From contig JADIIX010000110.1 of NCBI GenBank assembly GCA_027604505.1, positions 1 through 64,000 on the forward strand: DNA of 64,000 nucleotides. The letters run 5' to 3'. The notes below the pieces were generated by a model. It was not told the DNA's origin, made no database searches, and saw nothing but the letters and a program-made list of their open reading frames with translations. Source of the stretch: Gonapodya sp. JEL0774 (taxonomy: Eukaryota > Monoblepharomycota > Monoblepharidomycetes > Monoblepharidales > Gonapodyaceae). Both the position numbers and the translations under genes were made by a program. Positions 32,666 to 42,738 of the stretch are shown piece after piece. Numbering within the stretch: the first letter of the stretch is position 1; each line of letters opens with the position of its first letter.

Positions 32666-35227
32666 TCACTCCACCCCATCGTACACCGAAATCGCTTTGT
32701 TGTCCAGCCCTGCCTTGATCTTTGCCGCCATGGCTTGCAGGCGGGCCTTCTCGGGGTACGGCGTGCCGGCGAGAGGGTAGTCCAGACCGAGTTCTTTCCA
32801 TTTCTGGGACAAGGCAAGGTATAGGGTGGGTTTCGGAATGTGTGATCCGTCAGTTCCACACTCCACCACCGTCTGACCACCACCGACAGCCCCCTTCCCC
32901 CCCCAACCCGCCCCCCGCACCCCCAACCCACATGCTCCCCCAACGTATGATAGGGCAGCAACTCGACCCTCTCGCACCCCTTCCCCCGTGTGTTGATCAT
33001 CTCCACCAGCTCGTCCACGTCCGTCTCGCGGTCCGTGAGGCCCGGGACGACCACGTAGCGGCACCACCAGGGGATCCGGCGCTCGTCGAGGTTGGAAATG
33101 AAGGCGTGGAGGCGGGAGAAGGAGCGGGAGGGGGTTTGGGTGATGTGGGAGTAGGTGGTGGGGTTGGTGCCTTTGATGCCTGGAGGGGCGGGGCGGCGGG
33201 GGCGGTGGGGCAAGGGGCAAGGGGGAAACCGGGAGCGGGGCAACGACAGGGCAAACACAACACGGGTCAGGCTCGTCTTTGGGCCCGAATAAAGCTCAGA
33301 CACCTTGTCTCTTCCCCCGCTCTGACAAGCTCCAGTGACCGACGACTCTTTGGTTCCCCCGCATCCCCTTGCCTCCTTCACCTCTCCTCACCCCCCCTTC
33401 ACCCTCCCTGCCCCCCCGCCCCCCGCCACCCAACCCCCCAACCCCCCAACCCACACAACAACACCAAATCCGTCCACGGCAACACCGTCTCCACGGCCCT
33501 CCTGGTGCCCAACCCGGTGGTCTCCACACACGTGTGCAGCCCGAGCTCCCTTTTGGCCGCGTACAAGAAGGCCGCGAGGAAATCGTGCTGGACCAGCGGG
33601 TCCCCGCCAGACACGGTCACGCCCCCGGAACCTACGGAGCGGGTGTAGTAGGGGAGGAGGCGGCGGGCGTGGGAGATGAGTTGGGAGACGGGCTGGGGGG
33701 GGGGGGGAGGGGGCANNNNNNNNNNGCCCCCCCCCCCCCCCCCCCGCGCGGCGCGTGCGCCCCGCCCCCGCCCCCGCCGCGCGCCCCCTCTCCCGGCCCG
33801 GGCGGGGGGGGGGGGGGGAGGGGGCAGAAGGCCCCGGACAAAAAACAGGCACACGTGCACGTCTGTCCCCACAAGCACACAATCGGGGCGAACCCGGTGG
33901 GCGTATCTAGTGGGGTGGGGGGCATTGCGCCGTCGTGGTGGCGTGGGGTTCAGTGCGTTGGGAGGAGCTCCACAGCGGCCTCAAGGACGAGAACGTGAAA
34001 AGATAGAAATAGGCGCACACGACGGCACGAGCATTGAAAAGAATGGCCCCAGCACAGAAAATCCCAAACCCACGCACCACAACCAAAAGGAATCGAAAAC
34101 CACATCCGCAACCGCGACCATAACCACACACAAAATCCGAAACCAAAACCAAAACCAAAACCAGAAACCCGAAACCAAAATAATAATCCCAAAGCAAAAC
34201 CACAATTGAAACCTAAATACAAACCACAACCAAACCACACCAAACAAACCAAACCCCAACACCAAACGCCAAACAAACCAAGCGCACCCAAATCAAAACC
34301 CCCCTACCCCCTACCCACTAATGCCCCACAAACAAACAATAACCACCACTCACGGTCAACTTCCCTCCCTTTTGCACGTCCCACGTGTCGGGGTTCTCGC
34401 AGTAGAGGCATCGGCACATGCAGCCTGGGAGTGAGGAGTGGGATTGGGGACGGGGGAGTGGGGATGAGGGGGATAAAATGAGTGTTGTGTTGGTCTTTCT
34501 CGGATGGGCAAGCCGGGACAATCTCCCCCAAAAAAAACAAGGGGTTCATTTGGTCCACATGGGCATCTCCGGCGCATCAGGCCCATATGGGCCGCTCCGG
34601 CAGCATCAGGCCCCATATGGACCGCTCACTCACTCACACTGCGGGGCAAAAATAAGCCCGAAAAGCCCGCCATCATCTCACTGACGTTGCTCGCACAAAC
34701 TGTCTGTCCATCAACAAAAAGGCAAGCGAGAGAGGCTCACCGGTCAAGAAGACGAGGAACCTGTTTCCGGGCCCCTCGAGGGAGCCCATGGACTCGGTGG
34801 AGTGGACGTAGCCCTGTACGTCCAAATAGTTGACAGCGGGCAAGGAGGGGTCGAATATGGGGTGAGAGGGGTCGTCGTGGGCGGGGTGGGAGAAGGCGAG
34901 GGCGTCGGGTGATGTGGCGGGGATGGGGGTGCGGAGGTGGGGGGAGACGGAGACGGGGTCGAGGTGGGAGGCGGGTGGTGGGATTGGGGAAGGGAGGGAA
35001 GGAGGAGAAGGGGAGGGAGGGGGCTCGTGAGCGAGGTGGATGGCGTGCGGGGAGAGAGGGATGATTTGCGGTGTGGAAGTGGGGGCAGGGGCGGAGCGAG
35101 AGAGGGGAGAAGAGGAGAGGAGGCGGAGGGATGAGGAGGGGGGGATGAGATTGGAGTTGGGGGGGTGGATGAGAGCGGAGAGGGAGCGGGATGCGCGGGG
35201 GGAGAGAGCGAGTGCGGATGCTTTCAT
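32666..35227 (-). CDS. pflA: Pyruvate formate-lyase activating enzyme (glycyl-radical activase, radical SAM)
   Basis: Installs the glycyl radical on PFL using S-adenosylmethionine and a 4Fe-4S cluster. Begins MKASALALSPRASRSLSALI, an Arg/Ser/Ala-rich leader without acidic residues that looks like a mitochondrial or hydrogenosomal presequence. A long Pro/Ser-rich extension follows. Core: VNYLDVQGYVHSTESMGSLEGPG and RFLVFLTG, joined to the cluster motif GCMCRCLYCENPDTWDVQ (CX3CX2C); GGVTVSGGDPLVQHDFLAAF; LHTCVETTG; WCRYVVVPGLTDRETDVDEL; VELLPYHTLGEH; and KWKELGLDYPL with a final helix ending at 32666. Two departures: an extra Cys between the first two cluster cysteines, and GGD instead of the common GGE. 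The 10-N gap at 33716 lies in an intron. It is divergent from PFL, as expected of a functional pair. Confidence 0.9.
33690..33826. other. Assembly gap flanked by poly-G and poly-C
   Basis: Ten N (33716-33725) with a G-rich tract on the left and long C- and G-runs on the right. Falls in a PFL-activase intron. The mirror-image GC-only context suggests unreliable sequence here, and the apparent ORFs across it are artefacts. Confidence 0.85.
33830..34330. other. AAACC-rich intronic low complexity
   Basis: Within the PFL-activase intron, about 34080-34300 consists of degenerate aaccaaaacc-type words on the plus strand. It has no coding signal. The resemblance to telomeric CCCTAA arrays is superficial. 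Confidence 0.6.
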
Positions 35228-36503
35228 CTGTGCACCAAAGAAGGAATCAGGAAAGGGGGAAAGGGGGAAAGGGGGAATGGATTTGATGGGAACAGACAGC
35301 GCTGATGGTCCGACCTATTCTAACCTGTGCAGGTGGTAGTATGGGGTAGTATTGGGTAGTATGGGGTAGTACGGGGTGGGTGAGTCACGGGGTGTCACAA
35401 TCGCACCCCGCCATCAGCAACTCCCCCTCCGCCCCCCCGCTCTCCACTCTCAGTTCCCATCCGCACACGTTCAATTCCCGCTCTCCACTCTCTCCCTCTC
35501 TCTCCATTTTTTTTGTTCTCCCCTGCTTTCCATCTCCCCTCTCTCTTCCCCTTGTTCTTCTCTGGCTGTGGTCAAATGACTCACCAGCCCTCCCCTTCTG
35601 CCCGCCCGGCTCAAACCGCGTGTCCTTGATTGCACTCCTCTCAATACTTATCATCCTCGCCTTTTCCCCTTTCTCTCTTCCTCATTCTCTTCCTTTTATA
35701 TTCCTTCCTTCTCTCTCAACCCCCCTCTCCATGCTCAATTCAATTCTCCCTTCTCACTCTTCCATCCATTTCAATTCTATCGCTCCTCTCGCCGCTGCTC
35801 TCATCCCCCATCCTCCTTCCCCTATTCAATCTTATCCATCTCTCATCTCTCGTCTTCCTCGTCCTCTTCTCCCGCCGCCAAAGCCCTTCATCCCTCGCTC
35901 TGTCCTCTCCTCCTCCCCATTCTCATCATCCCCATCATTCAAGGTACGTCTATACAACTCTCACACCCCCATTTTAAACCCCCTTTCCCCAGCACTCTCT
36001 CTCCCTCTCTCGCACTCTCTATCCATCCACCCATCGCTTTCAGGACGCACAGCCCATCCCGATGACTCACCGGGCAACGGGTGGGTCGGGCACACCCCCG
36101 CCATCAGCACTCCCCCCGCTTTCAAATAATTGCACACATGTGCACGGACCACTCTCATGACTTTATGACTCATGGTCCGCAGGAACTCGGGATGCGAGGA
36201 GCTGTTTGGGAGATTTATCAATGGGCTGCGACTTTGTGTCGCCTGTTTTATTCGGGAGACGCTTTTTATTTTCAGTTCACCCTTGGCCTCTTCTGATCCT
36301 CACACAACTTTCTCTTTCTCTTCCCTCAAACTCTACTCCGCCCTTCTTGCTCTCATCCATCTCCAATCTCACTCCAAACAACACACTCAATCCCGCCTCG
36401 CCTCCTTCTCACACCTGCTTCACCCTTCACCCCTCAAACCAAACCCTACCCAACACCAACATCTACCCCGGTCCCAACCCTAATCCTCCCAAAGTCCCGC
36501 ACC
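35228..36503. promoter_or_regulatory. Divergent promoter region between PFL activase and PFL
   Basis: About 1.28 kb without a credible gene. Contents from left to right: a GGGTAGTAT minisatellite (35333-35382), a first copy of a CCGCCATCAGCA box (35405-35430), a 600-nt nearly pure pyrimidine stretch (about 35440-36040), and a second copy of the box (36091-36118). A CT-rich leader precedes the PFL ATG. The Ser/Pro/Leu frames at 35380-36130 are translations of the pyrimidine tract. A shared, coordinated promoter is inferred from arrangement only. Confidence 0.6.
35333..35382. repeat. 10-bp minisatellite (ggggtagtat)
   Basis: Four to five head-to-tail units of ggggtagtat with single-base variants, located about 110-155 bp upstream of the PFL-activase start. 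Confidence 0.9.
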
Positions 36504-39500
36504 ATGGCAACACTCGCCGCTTCCACCGTCACTCCCACGCTAGCCCAAGCAGCCCACGACCTCAAATACCCCCCGGGTCCCGAAATCAACGTGCAGAAGT
36601 GGAGTGAGTTGGGTTGTGGTTGCGGAAGTTGTTGTGTGTGTGATTGCGGGTTTGCGGGTTTGCGGTGGGCGGTCGTATTTTTTTGTTTCGGTGGAGGTGG
36701 TGTTGTCGGCTGGTGGTGGTGCGTCCACCAATGCACGTGCACATGGGACATGGGATATGGGACGGGGATCGCACGCGGCGCTCTGTTCCCTTGCCTTGCC
36801 TTGTCCTTGCCTTACCTCACCTTCCCTTCCCGTGTCTTCCCATCCCTTACCGCCCATCCCACCTCCCTCCCACCTTCCCTGCCCCCCCCCTCTAGTAAAA
36901 CAAAACTACACCCCCCACTCCACCGCGCCCACCTTCCTCGTCCGCACGCCGTCCCCTCGCACACAAGCCGTGTGGGCCAAGTGCACCGACCTGCTCGCGC
37001 AGGAGAGACAAAAGGGGGGCCTCTTGGACGTGGATTGGAAGACGCCCGGCACAGTGACCAGTCATGGGGCCGGTGAGTGAGGGGGGGTTCTGTCTGGGCG
37101 GTTTGGGGGGGGGGAGGGGGGGGGGGAGTGGTTTGGTGGTGGAAGAGCGGGAAATGGAACAAGTTGTGTGCAGTGGAGTCTGAAGCGAGTGGCATTTGAT
37201 TGGTCGGTCGACTCGGTGAGAGTCGGCCTGATCACTGATCACAGATGGACCGATGCGTGGATGTATGGAGACCATCTCCTTGCCGCGAATGGGTGTTTCC
37301 CCATCCTGCCGTGCCGCCGTCCCCCTGTGCTGTGCGCTGTTTGTGGCTCACCTCTCGTGCCCCTTCCCAACCATCCCCCATCCCCCGACCTCGTACGTAC
37401 GTCCACACCGCCACCGCCACCGCCACCGCGCACGCCCCACCCAACCACCCAACCACGCACCCACCCCCAGGCTACATCGACAAAGCCAACGAAGTCATCG
37501 TGGGCCTGCAGACCGACGCGCCGCTCAAGAGGGCCATCAAGCCGTTTGGGGGACTGGGGATGGTGAGTGTGCTGGGCACGATGCATGTGCGGGCTTTCGG
37601 CTCATTCTTTTGTGTTCTTCTCCCCCCCCATTGCTTCCGCCCGCCCCCCGACTCTCCCCCATAGGTCGAAGGCGCCCTCAAGGCCAACAACTACCCCATG
37701 GACCCTCTTGTGCACGAAATCTTCTCCAAGTACCGCAAGACCCACAACGAGGCCGTGTTCGACGTGTACACGTCCGAGATGAGGATGGCAAGGAGTAACC
37801 ACATCGTGACGGGATTGCCGGACGGGTACGGCAGGGGGAGGATTATTGGGGATTGTGGGTACTGCGTTGAGGAGGAGGGGGGGGGAAGTCGGAAGTGTGT
37901 GGTGGTGGCGCCCCCTCGTCGGGCTCTTGTTCTCATTCATTCCGTGGCACTCCCCCGTCAACACCACCCACCAACCCACCCAACCCACCCTACCCACCAA
38001 ACCCACCGCCCCCCCCTTCCCCCAGACCGCCGGGTCGCCCTGTACGGTGTCGACGCGCTGATCTCGCAAAAGCTTGCCGACAAGCACGCCCTGGGCCCGG
38101 TCTTCACGGACTCCAACATGATTGTCCGCGAGGAGATCGCCGAGCAGATCAAGGCGCTCAAACAGCTGAAGGAGATGGCCAAATCGTACGGGTTCGACGT
38201 GTCGAGGCCCGCGAAAGATGCCAGAGAGGCCGTGCAGTGGACGTATTTTGGGTACTTGGCCGCCGTCAAGGATCAGGGTGGGTAGTGGGGGTGGGGCGGA
38301 GGGCGGGGGGCGGGGTATTGGTTATGGGGGAGGAGGGGGGTGGACTGAAACCGTGAACAACGCATCAAACGGCTCACCCACCTGTCTGTGCGTTCTTGAC
38401 TGGATCGTGGGGATCTTTCTCACCCTTGCGATCTCTCCCACTCCGCATTCCACTGCCCCCCCCCTCCTTCCCCCCCCCCACAAAGACGGCGCCGCCATGT
38501 CCTTCGGCCGCGTGGACGCCTTCTTCGACGTGTACATCGAGCGCGACATCGCCGCCGGGAAACTCACGGAGGAAGAGGCCCAAGAGCTCATCGACCAGCT
38601 CGTGATCAAGTTGAGGCTTGTGAGGCATTTGAGGACGCCCGAGTATAACGGTGGGTAGGACAAGTGGTGGGGATCAGGGAAGGGAGGAGGGAGGGGTGTG
38701 TGTGGATAGGGGGACAAGGGATAGGTGGTGCGCGGGCAGGGCACGGGTTCTTGTTTTCTCGTTCGTCGTTCGATCGGCTGTGGATGTTGTTTCTAATTTT
38801 TGTCCCTTATGTTGTGGTTTGCTTTTCCGTGTATGTAGATCTCTTTGCCGGTGATCCGACCTGGGTCACCATGGTCATCGGTGGAGTGACCACGGACGGC
38901 CGGTCCATGGTCACCAAGACCGCTTACCGTATTCTCAACACGTTGTACACACTTGGACCTGCTCCGGTATGTGGTGCTGCTTTCTGCTTCTGTTTTCACT
39001 ACCTCTCGAATCCGCTCGGTGCTGACGGTTTCGTCGGGGGTGATCCGCACTCCTCCCTCCCATCCCACGCAAACCCCCAGGAACCCAACCTGACTGTCCT
39101 CTGGAACGACTCCCTCCCTGCCGACTTCAAACTCTTCGCGGCGCACACCTCGATCGACACGTCCTCGGTGCAGTACGAGAGCGACGCCCTCATGTGCGAA
39201 AGGTACGGAGACGACTACGCCATCGCGTGCTGTGTTAGCGCCATGACGGTCGGGAAGGATATGGTAAGTTTGGGCTCGGACTGGTGGGAGGGGGGGCTGG
39301 AGCGGGGGGGTGCCCGGGGGGGGTCCGGGGCTGAGGGAGAGCCCGTTGGATGGGCGTTGTAGAGGGTGTTACTTTTTTTTTTGTGTCGGTTGGTTTGACT
39401 GACTCCGTTCGTTTCTGTCGCCCAGCAATACTTTGGTGCCCGGTGCAACCTCGCCAAACTCCTCCTGTACGTGCTCAACGAAGGTCGCGATGAAGTGACG

Positions 39501-41067
39501 GGCAAGCAGGTTGGACCCGGATGGGGTCCTCTCTCCACCGGCGACGGTGCGCTCGACTTTGACGAGGTGTACGCCAAGTACGACAAGGCTATGGATTGGC
39601 TTGCGGCGTGAGTTGTTGTTGTCGCTCCACTTTGCGTGGACCTGGGATGGAAGGATTCGTGGGTTGACAATTGCGCCGTGCCAGGTTGTACGTCAACACC
39701 ATGAACGCGATTCACTGGAGTCACGACAAGTACTCGTACGAAGCGGTGCAGATGGCCCTTCACGACACCAAAGTAAGTTCGTCCGTGTTGCTCCATGTGG
39801 GAACAGTGATCCTAGTGTTAACGTCACCTGTCCACTTTCACTCCCAAGGTGCGCCGCCTCATGGCTTTTGGCATCGCTGGTCTGTCGGTCGTCGCAGACT
39901 CACTCTCGGCCATACAGAACGCCAAGGTGTACCCGATCAGGGACCCCAAGACTGGTCTGACAGTTGATTTCCGCGTGGAAGGAGGTGAGCCTGCCGCAGG
40001 ATTCTGGAACCTCGACTTTCAACGACAAGACGAGACTGACTCAATTGATTGTCTCGCCAGAGTTCCCCAAGTTTGGTAACGACGACGACAGGGTTGACAG
40101 GTTCGCGGCTGAGATTCCAGAGACTTTCCATGCGAAGCTCCAAGTCAACCCCACTTACCGCAGTGAGTGTAACACTATTATTTTGCTCTCAAATGCGAGT
40201 TTCTGTGCGAGCTCAATAATTTGCTACCTTGCAATAAAAGATGCGGTCCACACGCTCTCTGTCCTGACCATTACGTCAAACGTCGTCTACGTGAGCTCCA
40301 TACGTTTGAATCTTTTAACTCTTTCCCCCGGTTTAAATTCTTCCATCTTTCCAACCAGGGAAACGCCACCGGTGCCACTCCAGACGGTCGTAAGAGGGGT
40401 CAGCCATTCGCTCCAGGATGCAACCCAAGTAGGTACTTCGCAGCAATCTCCTTGTCGGTTGTAACGTGCATGTGACACTTTTTATGCTCCTTTAGTGCAC
40501 GGTCGTGAATTCTCGGGAGCAATTGGTGCGTTTCTCTGATCTGTCGAAGAAACCGTGCAGCAGAAATCTGCGTGCTAACTGCGGCCGTTACTTCTGACAA
40601 TTAGCGTCTCTAAACTCGGTGGCGAAAGTCCCTTATGATGCTTGCCGCGACGGAATCTCAAACACCTTCACGCTGGTGCCGAGTGTTCTCGGGCATCTTG
40701 CGGAAGAAAGGAACGCCAAGTAAGTTCAGTCTTCTACTTTTGAGCTTGTCGTTGCATCGTGAACTTTGTTTTGCTTGCTGTCCAAAAGCCTCGCCGCTAT
40801 TCTTGATGGTTACTTCCAGCAACACGCTTTTCACGTCAACGTCAACGTCTTGAAGCGCGAAACTCTCGAGGATGCCATGGCTCACCCCGAAAACTACCCC
40901 AACCTTACCATCCGTGTGTCTGGCTATGCTGTGAACTTCACCCGCTTGACACCGGCTCAACAACGCGAGGTCATTGCCCGCACGTGAGTGAACCGACCAA
41001 GTTTTTTGTTGAGGAACCGTCACCTGAAAGTCTCTGCGTTGTCAGCTTCCACGACCACATGCACTGA
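36504..41067 (+). CDS. pfl: Pyruvate formate-lyase (formate C-acetyltransferase)
   Basis: Converts pyruvate and CoA to acetyl-CoA and formate. Begins [20 protein letters not shown] with no obvious targeting peptide. About fifteen exons read through the whole enzyme: [105 protein letters not shown], and [20 protein letters not shown] with the adjacent catalytic cysteines. Then [52 protein letters not shown] and the glycyl-radical loop RVSGYAVNF near the C-terminus. The last exon gives FHDHMH, stop 41067. All three catalytic elements (CC and radical Gly) are intact. Eukaryotic PFLs are thought to derive from bacteria, but intron density shows this copy is fully domesticated. Confidence 0.95.
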
Positions 41068-41438
41068 ACCGTTTGCTCGCGACGGTATAGATCGGTCACA
41101 TGTCAGCGTTTTTCCCTTTTCTGAACCACTCAACAAGAATAAGCATTTCGTTTCATGTCGCAAATTTCTTTCGATCTTCAGTGTAATCTGTAAATTAGAC
41201 CTTAAAAACAAGTATGATCCAAATTGTTGGTTGACCACCGGCGAAGAAAGTCCGTGCCACTTCCAGTTCCTGGGTGGTGGAGGCGGGGGAGAGATCACAA
41301 AGACGATTACCGTCATCAACATCTCATTAACAGCAGCTCATCAATCGTACACAAAAGGTCGCACACACTATCCCCCTACGAGTGGATTGCAGCCCTGCCG
41401 ACCATCTTTTACTACTCATCAGCAGCCTCGTACGGCAA
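41068..41438. other. Intergenic region PFL / RGS gene
   Basis: No convincing gene. A G-rich patch occurs at about 41274-41290. It may contain an upstream exon of the RGS gene, whose frame is open back to about 41382. Confidence 0.45.
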
Positions 41439-42229
41439 ATGGATACACCCGCGGAAGATGATCTGTCGGTCATCCTCACAACGCAAGAAGGATTTGAGAA
41501 CTTCTGGCACTTCCTCGAGAAGGAAGTTGCTGTTGAGAACCTGATGGTGGGTTGGTTGGATCGCTTCATCAAATTGGGTTTGTCAGGAGGACCAACCCAT
41601 TGCCCGCCTTTAGTTCTGGAGAGAAGTTGAAGACTTCAGAGCGTACGCTGAAAAGGTGAGTCTGAGCATGGATCTACAATATCGAGATTCGTTGTTGCGT
41701 TCGTTGCGTTGGCTGCCATCTTCACCGCCAGCTGCCTGTCTCTGTTTACATACTTCACCAGGTTGTCCAATCCGCCAAAGACCGCGACGACATTGAATCC
41801 TCAGCACAAATTTTAATTCGTCGAGGACGCCCAATATTCGAAGAGTACCTCACTGCGGGATCCCGATACGAAGTGAACTGCCCGTCGTGGCAGCGAGCTC
41901 CCTTGCGGATGCTCTTCGAAAATCGAAAAGCTGGAACCCATCGAAAGCCCGCTCTCGAGGATTCCTTGCGAAAAACTACTGCCACTCGAATGAAGGATAC
42001 TGACTCGGATAGCATTTCCGTCAAGGATTCGGACAGGGATAGCCTTCGAAGTGTTGAGTCCATTGCTGCCGGCACCGAACGAGCTAAAGCTACGCCGGCA
42101 ATGTTCGACGCATGCCAAGCAGAAGTCTACAAAATGATGAATACCGACCTACGTCCCCGGTTCCTCAAGAGTCAGCACGGAGCAGCATGGAAGAAGGCGC
42201 GAGCCGAGAAGGGAACGTGGGAGCAATAA
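41439..42229 (+). CDS. RGS-domain protein (regulator of G-protein signalling)
   Basis: GTPase-activating protein for heterotrimeric G-alpha. Exon 1 from MDTPAEDDLSVILTTQEGF; then FWHFLEKEVAVENLM; exon 2 (about 41618-41656) FWREVEDFRAYAEK; exon 3 (41762-42229) with IESSAQILIRRGRPIFEEYL and, after a Ser/Asp/Arg-rich insert of about 60 residues, FDACQAEVYKMMNTDLRPRF and FLKSQHGAAWKKA. The order ENLxFWxxVxxF, IFxxYL, FDxAQxEVxxxMxxDxxxRFL is the RGS helical bundle. The insert between helices (DSISVKDSDRDSLRSVES) is unusual and may be a phosphorylation loop. Upstream coding exons, possibly membrane segments as in other fungal RGS proteins, cannot be excluded. Confidence 0.82.
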
Positions 42230-42738
42230 GAACTCCTTACATTATCATGTGCTCAAATAGAACCAGATATTTCGTGGGTAACTCCAGGGAGCTGATCCCC
42301 ATTCACTTCATGTTTGCCGGTCGCGAGTAGAGTTATCGTAGAATCGTAAGCACACGAATAAAAGTGCCTCATGAGACGGAGGGAACGGGGGAAGTACACA
42401 CTCCGAAGATCCTGAAGACATTACATAAGAGGTTCAAGCTCATCTTCACATCTATATGACTCGGATGGCCGTTCGTGCCTTCATTGGGGCCGCCTGGCGG
42501 GGGGGGGGTGGGGGGGGAGGGGGTGGGAAGAAAGTGAGGAAAGTTCGGTCAAGTCAGTATTAATGTAGTAGTTTGTCCTTTTGTGGTCCTGTGAGCGCGG
42601 GAGCAGACTCTCAAAAAAGGAGCGGGTGCCGGGAGCAATTCCACGCACTGTAAATCCCCGCGTAAGTCTGTTACTAGAACTCCATCCATCGTTCCAACCC
42701 CCCCGGAAATCCCCGAAGCATTAAATACACTCTTCACA
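42230..42738. other. Intergenic region upstream of cytochrome b2 gene
   Basis: Contains a G-rich tract at about 42497-42533 and otherwise unremarkable sequence. Likely holds the 3' end of the RGS transcript and the promoter of the lactate dehydrogenase gene. Confidence 0.5.

Noticed and set aside
32722-33998. Plus-strand Pro-rich ORFs overlapping the PFL activase, some crossing the N gap
   Set aside because: They are shadows of the minus-strand radical-SAM gene and of poly-G/C sequence, and the parts crossing N have no evidential value.
34080-34310. AAACC-type array resembling interstitial telomere repeats
   Set aside because: The units are irregular and not CCCTAA/TTAGGG. It lies inside an intron and is best described as low complexity.
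35380-36129. 249-codon Ser/Pro/Leu open frame between PFL activase and PFL
   Set aside because: It is a translation of an almost pure pyrimidine tract. There is no domain, no codon structure, and several frames are equally open.
36504-41067. PFL as bacterial contamination
   Set aside because: About fifteen short GT-AG introns interrupt it, with intron style identical to its neighbours, and it is flanked on both sides by fungal genes.
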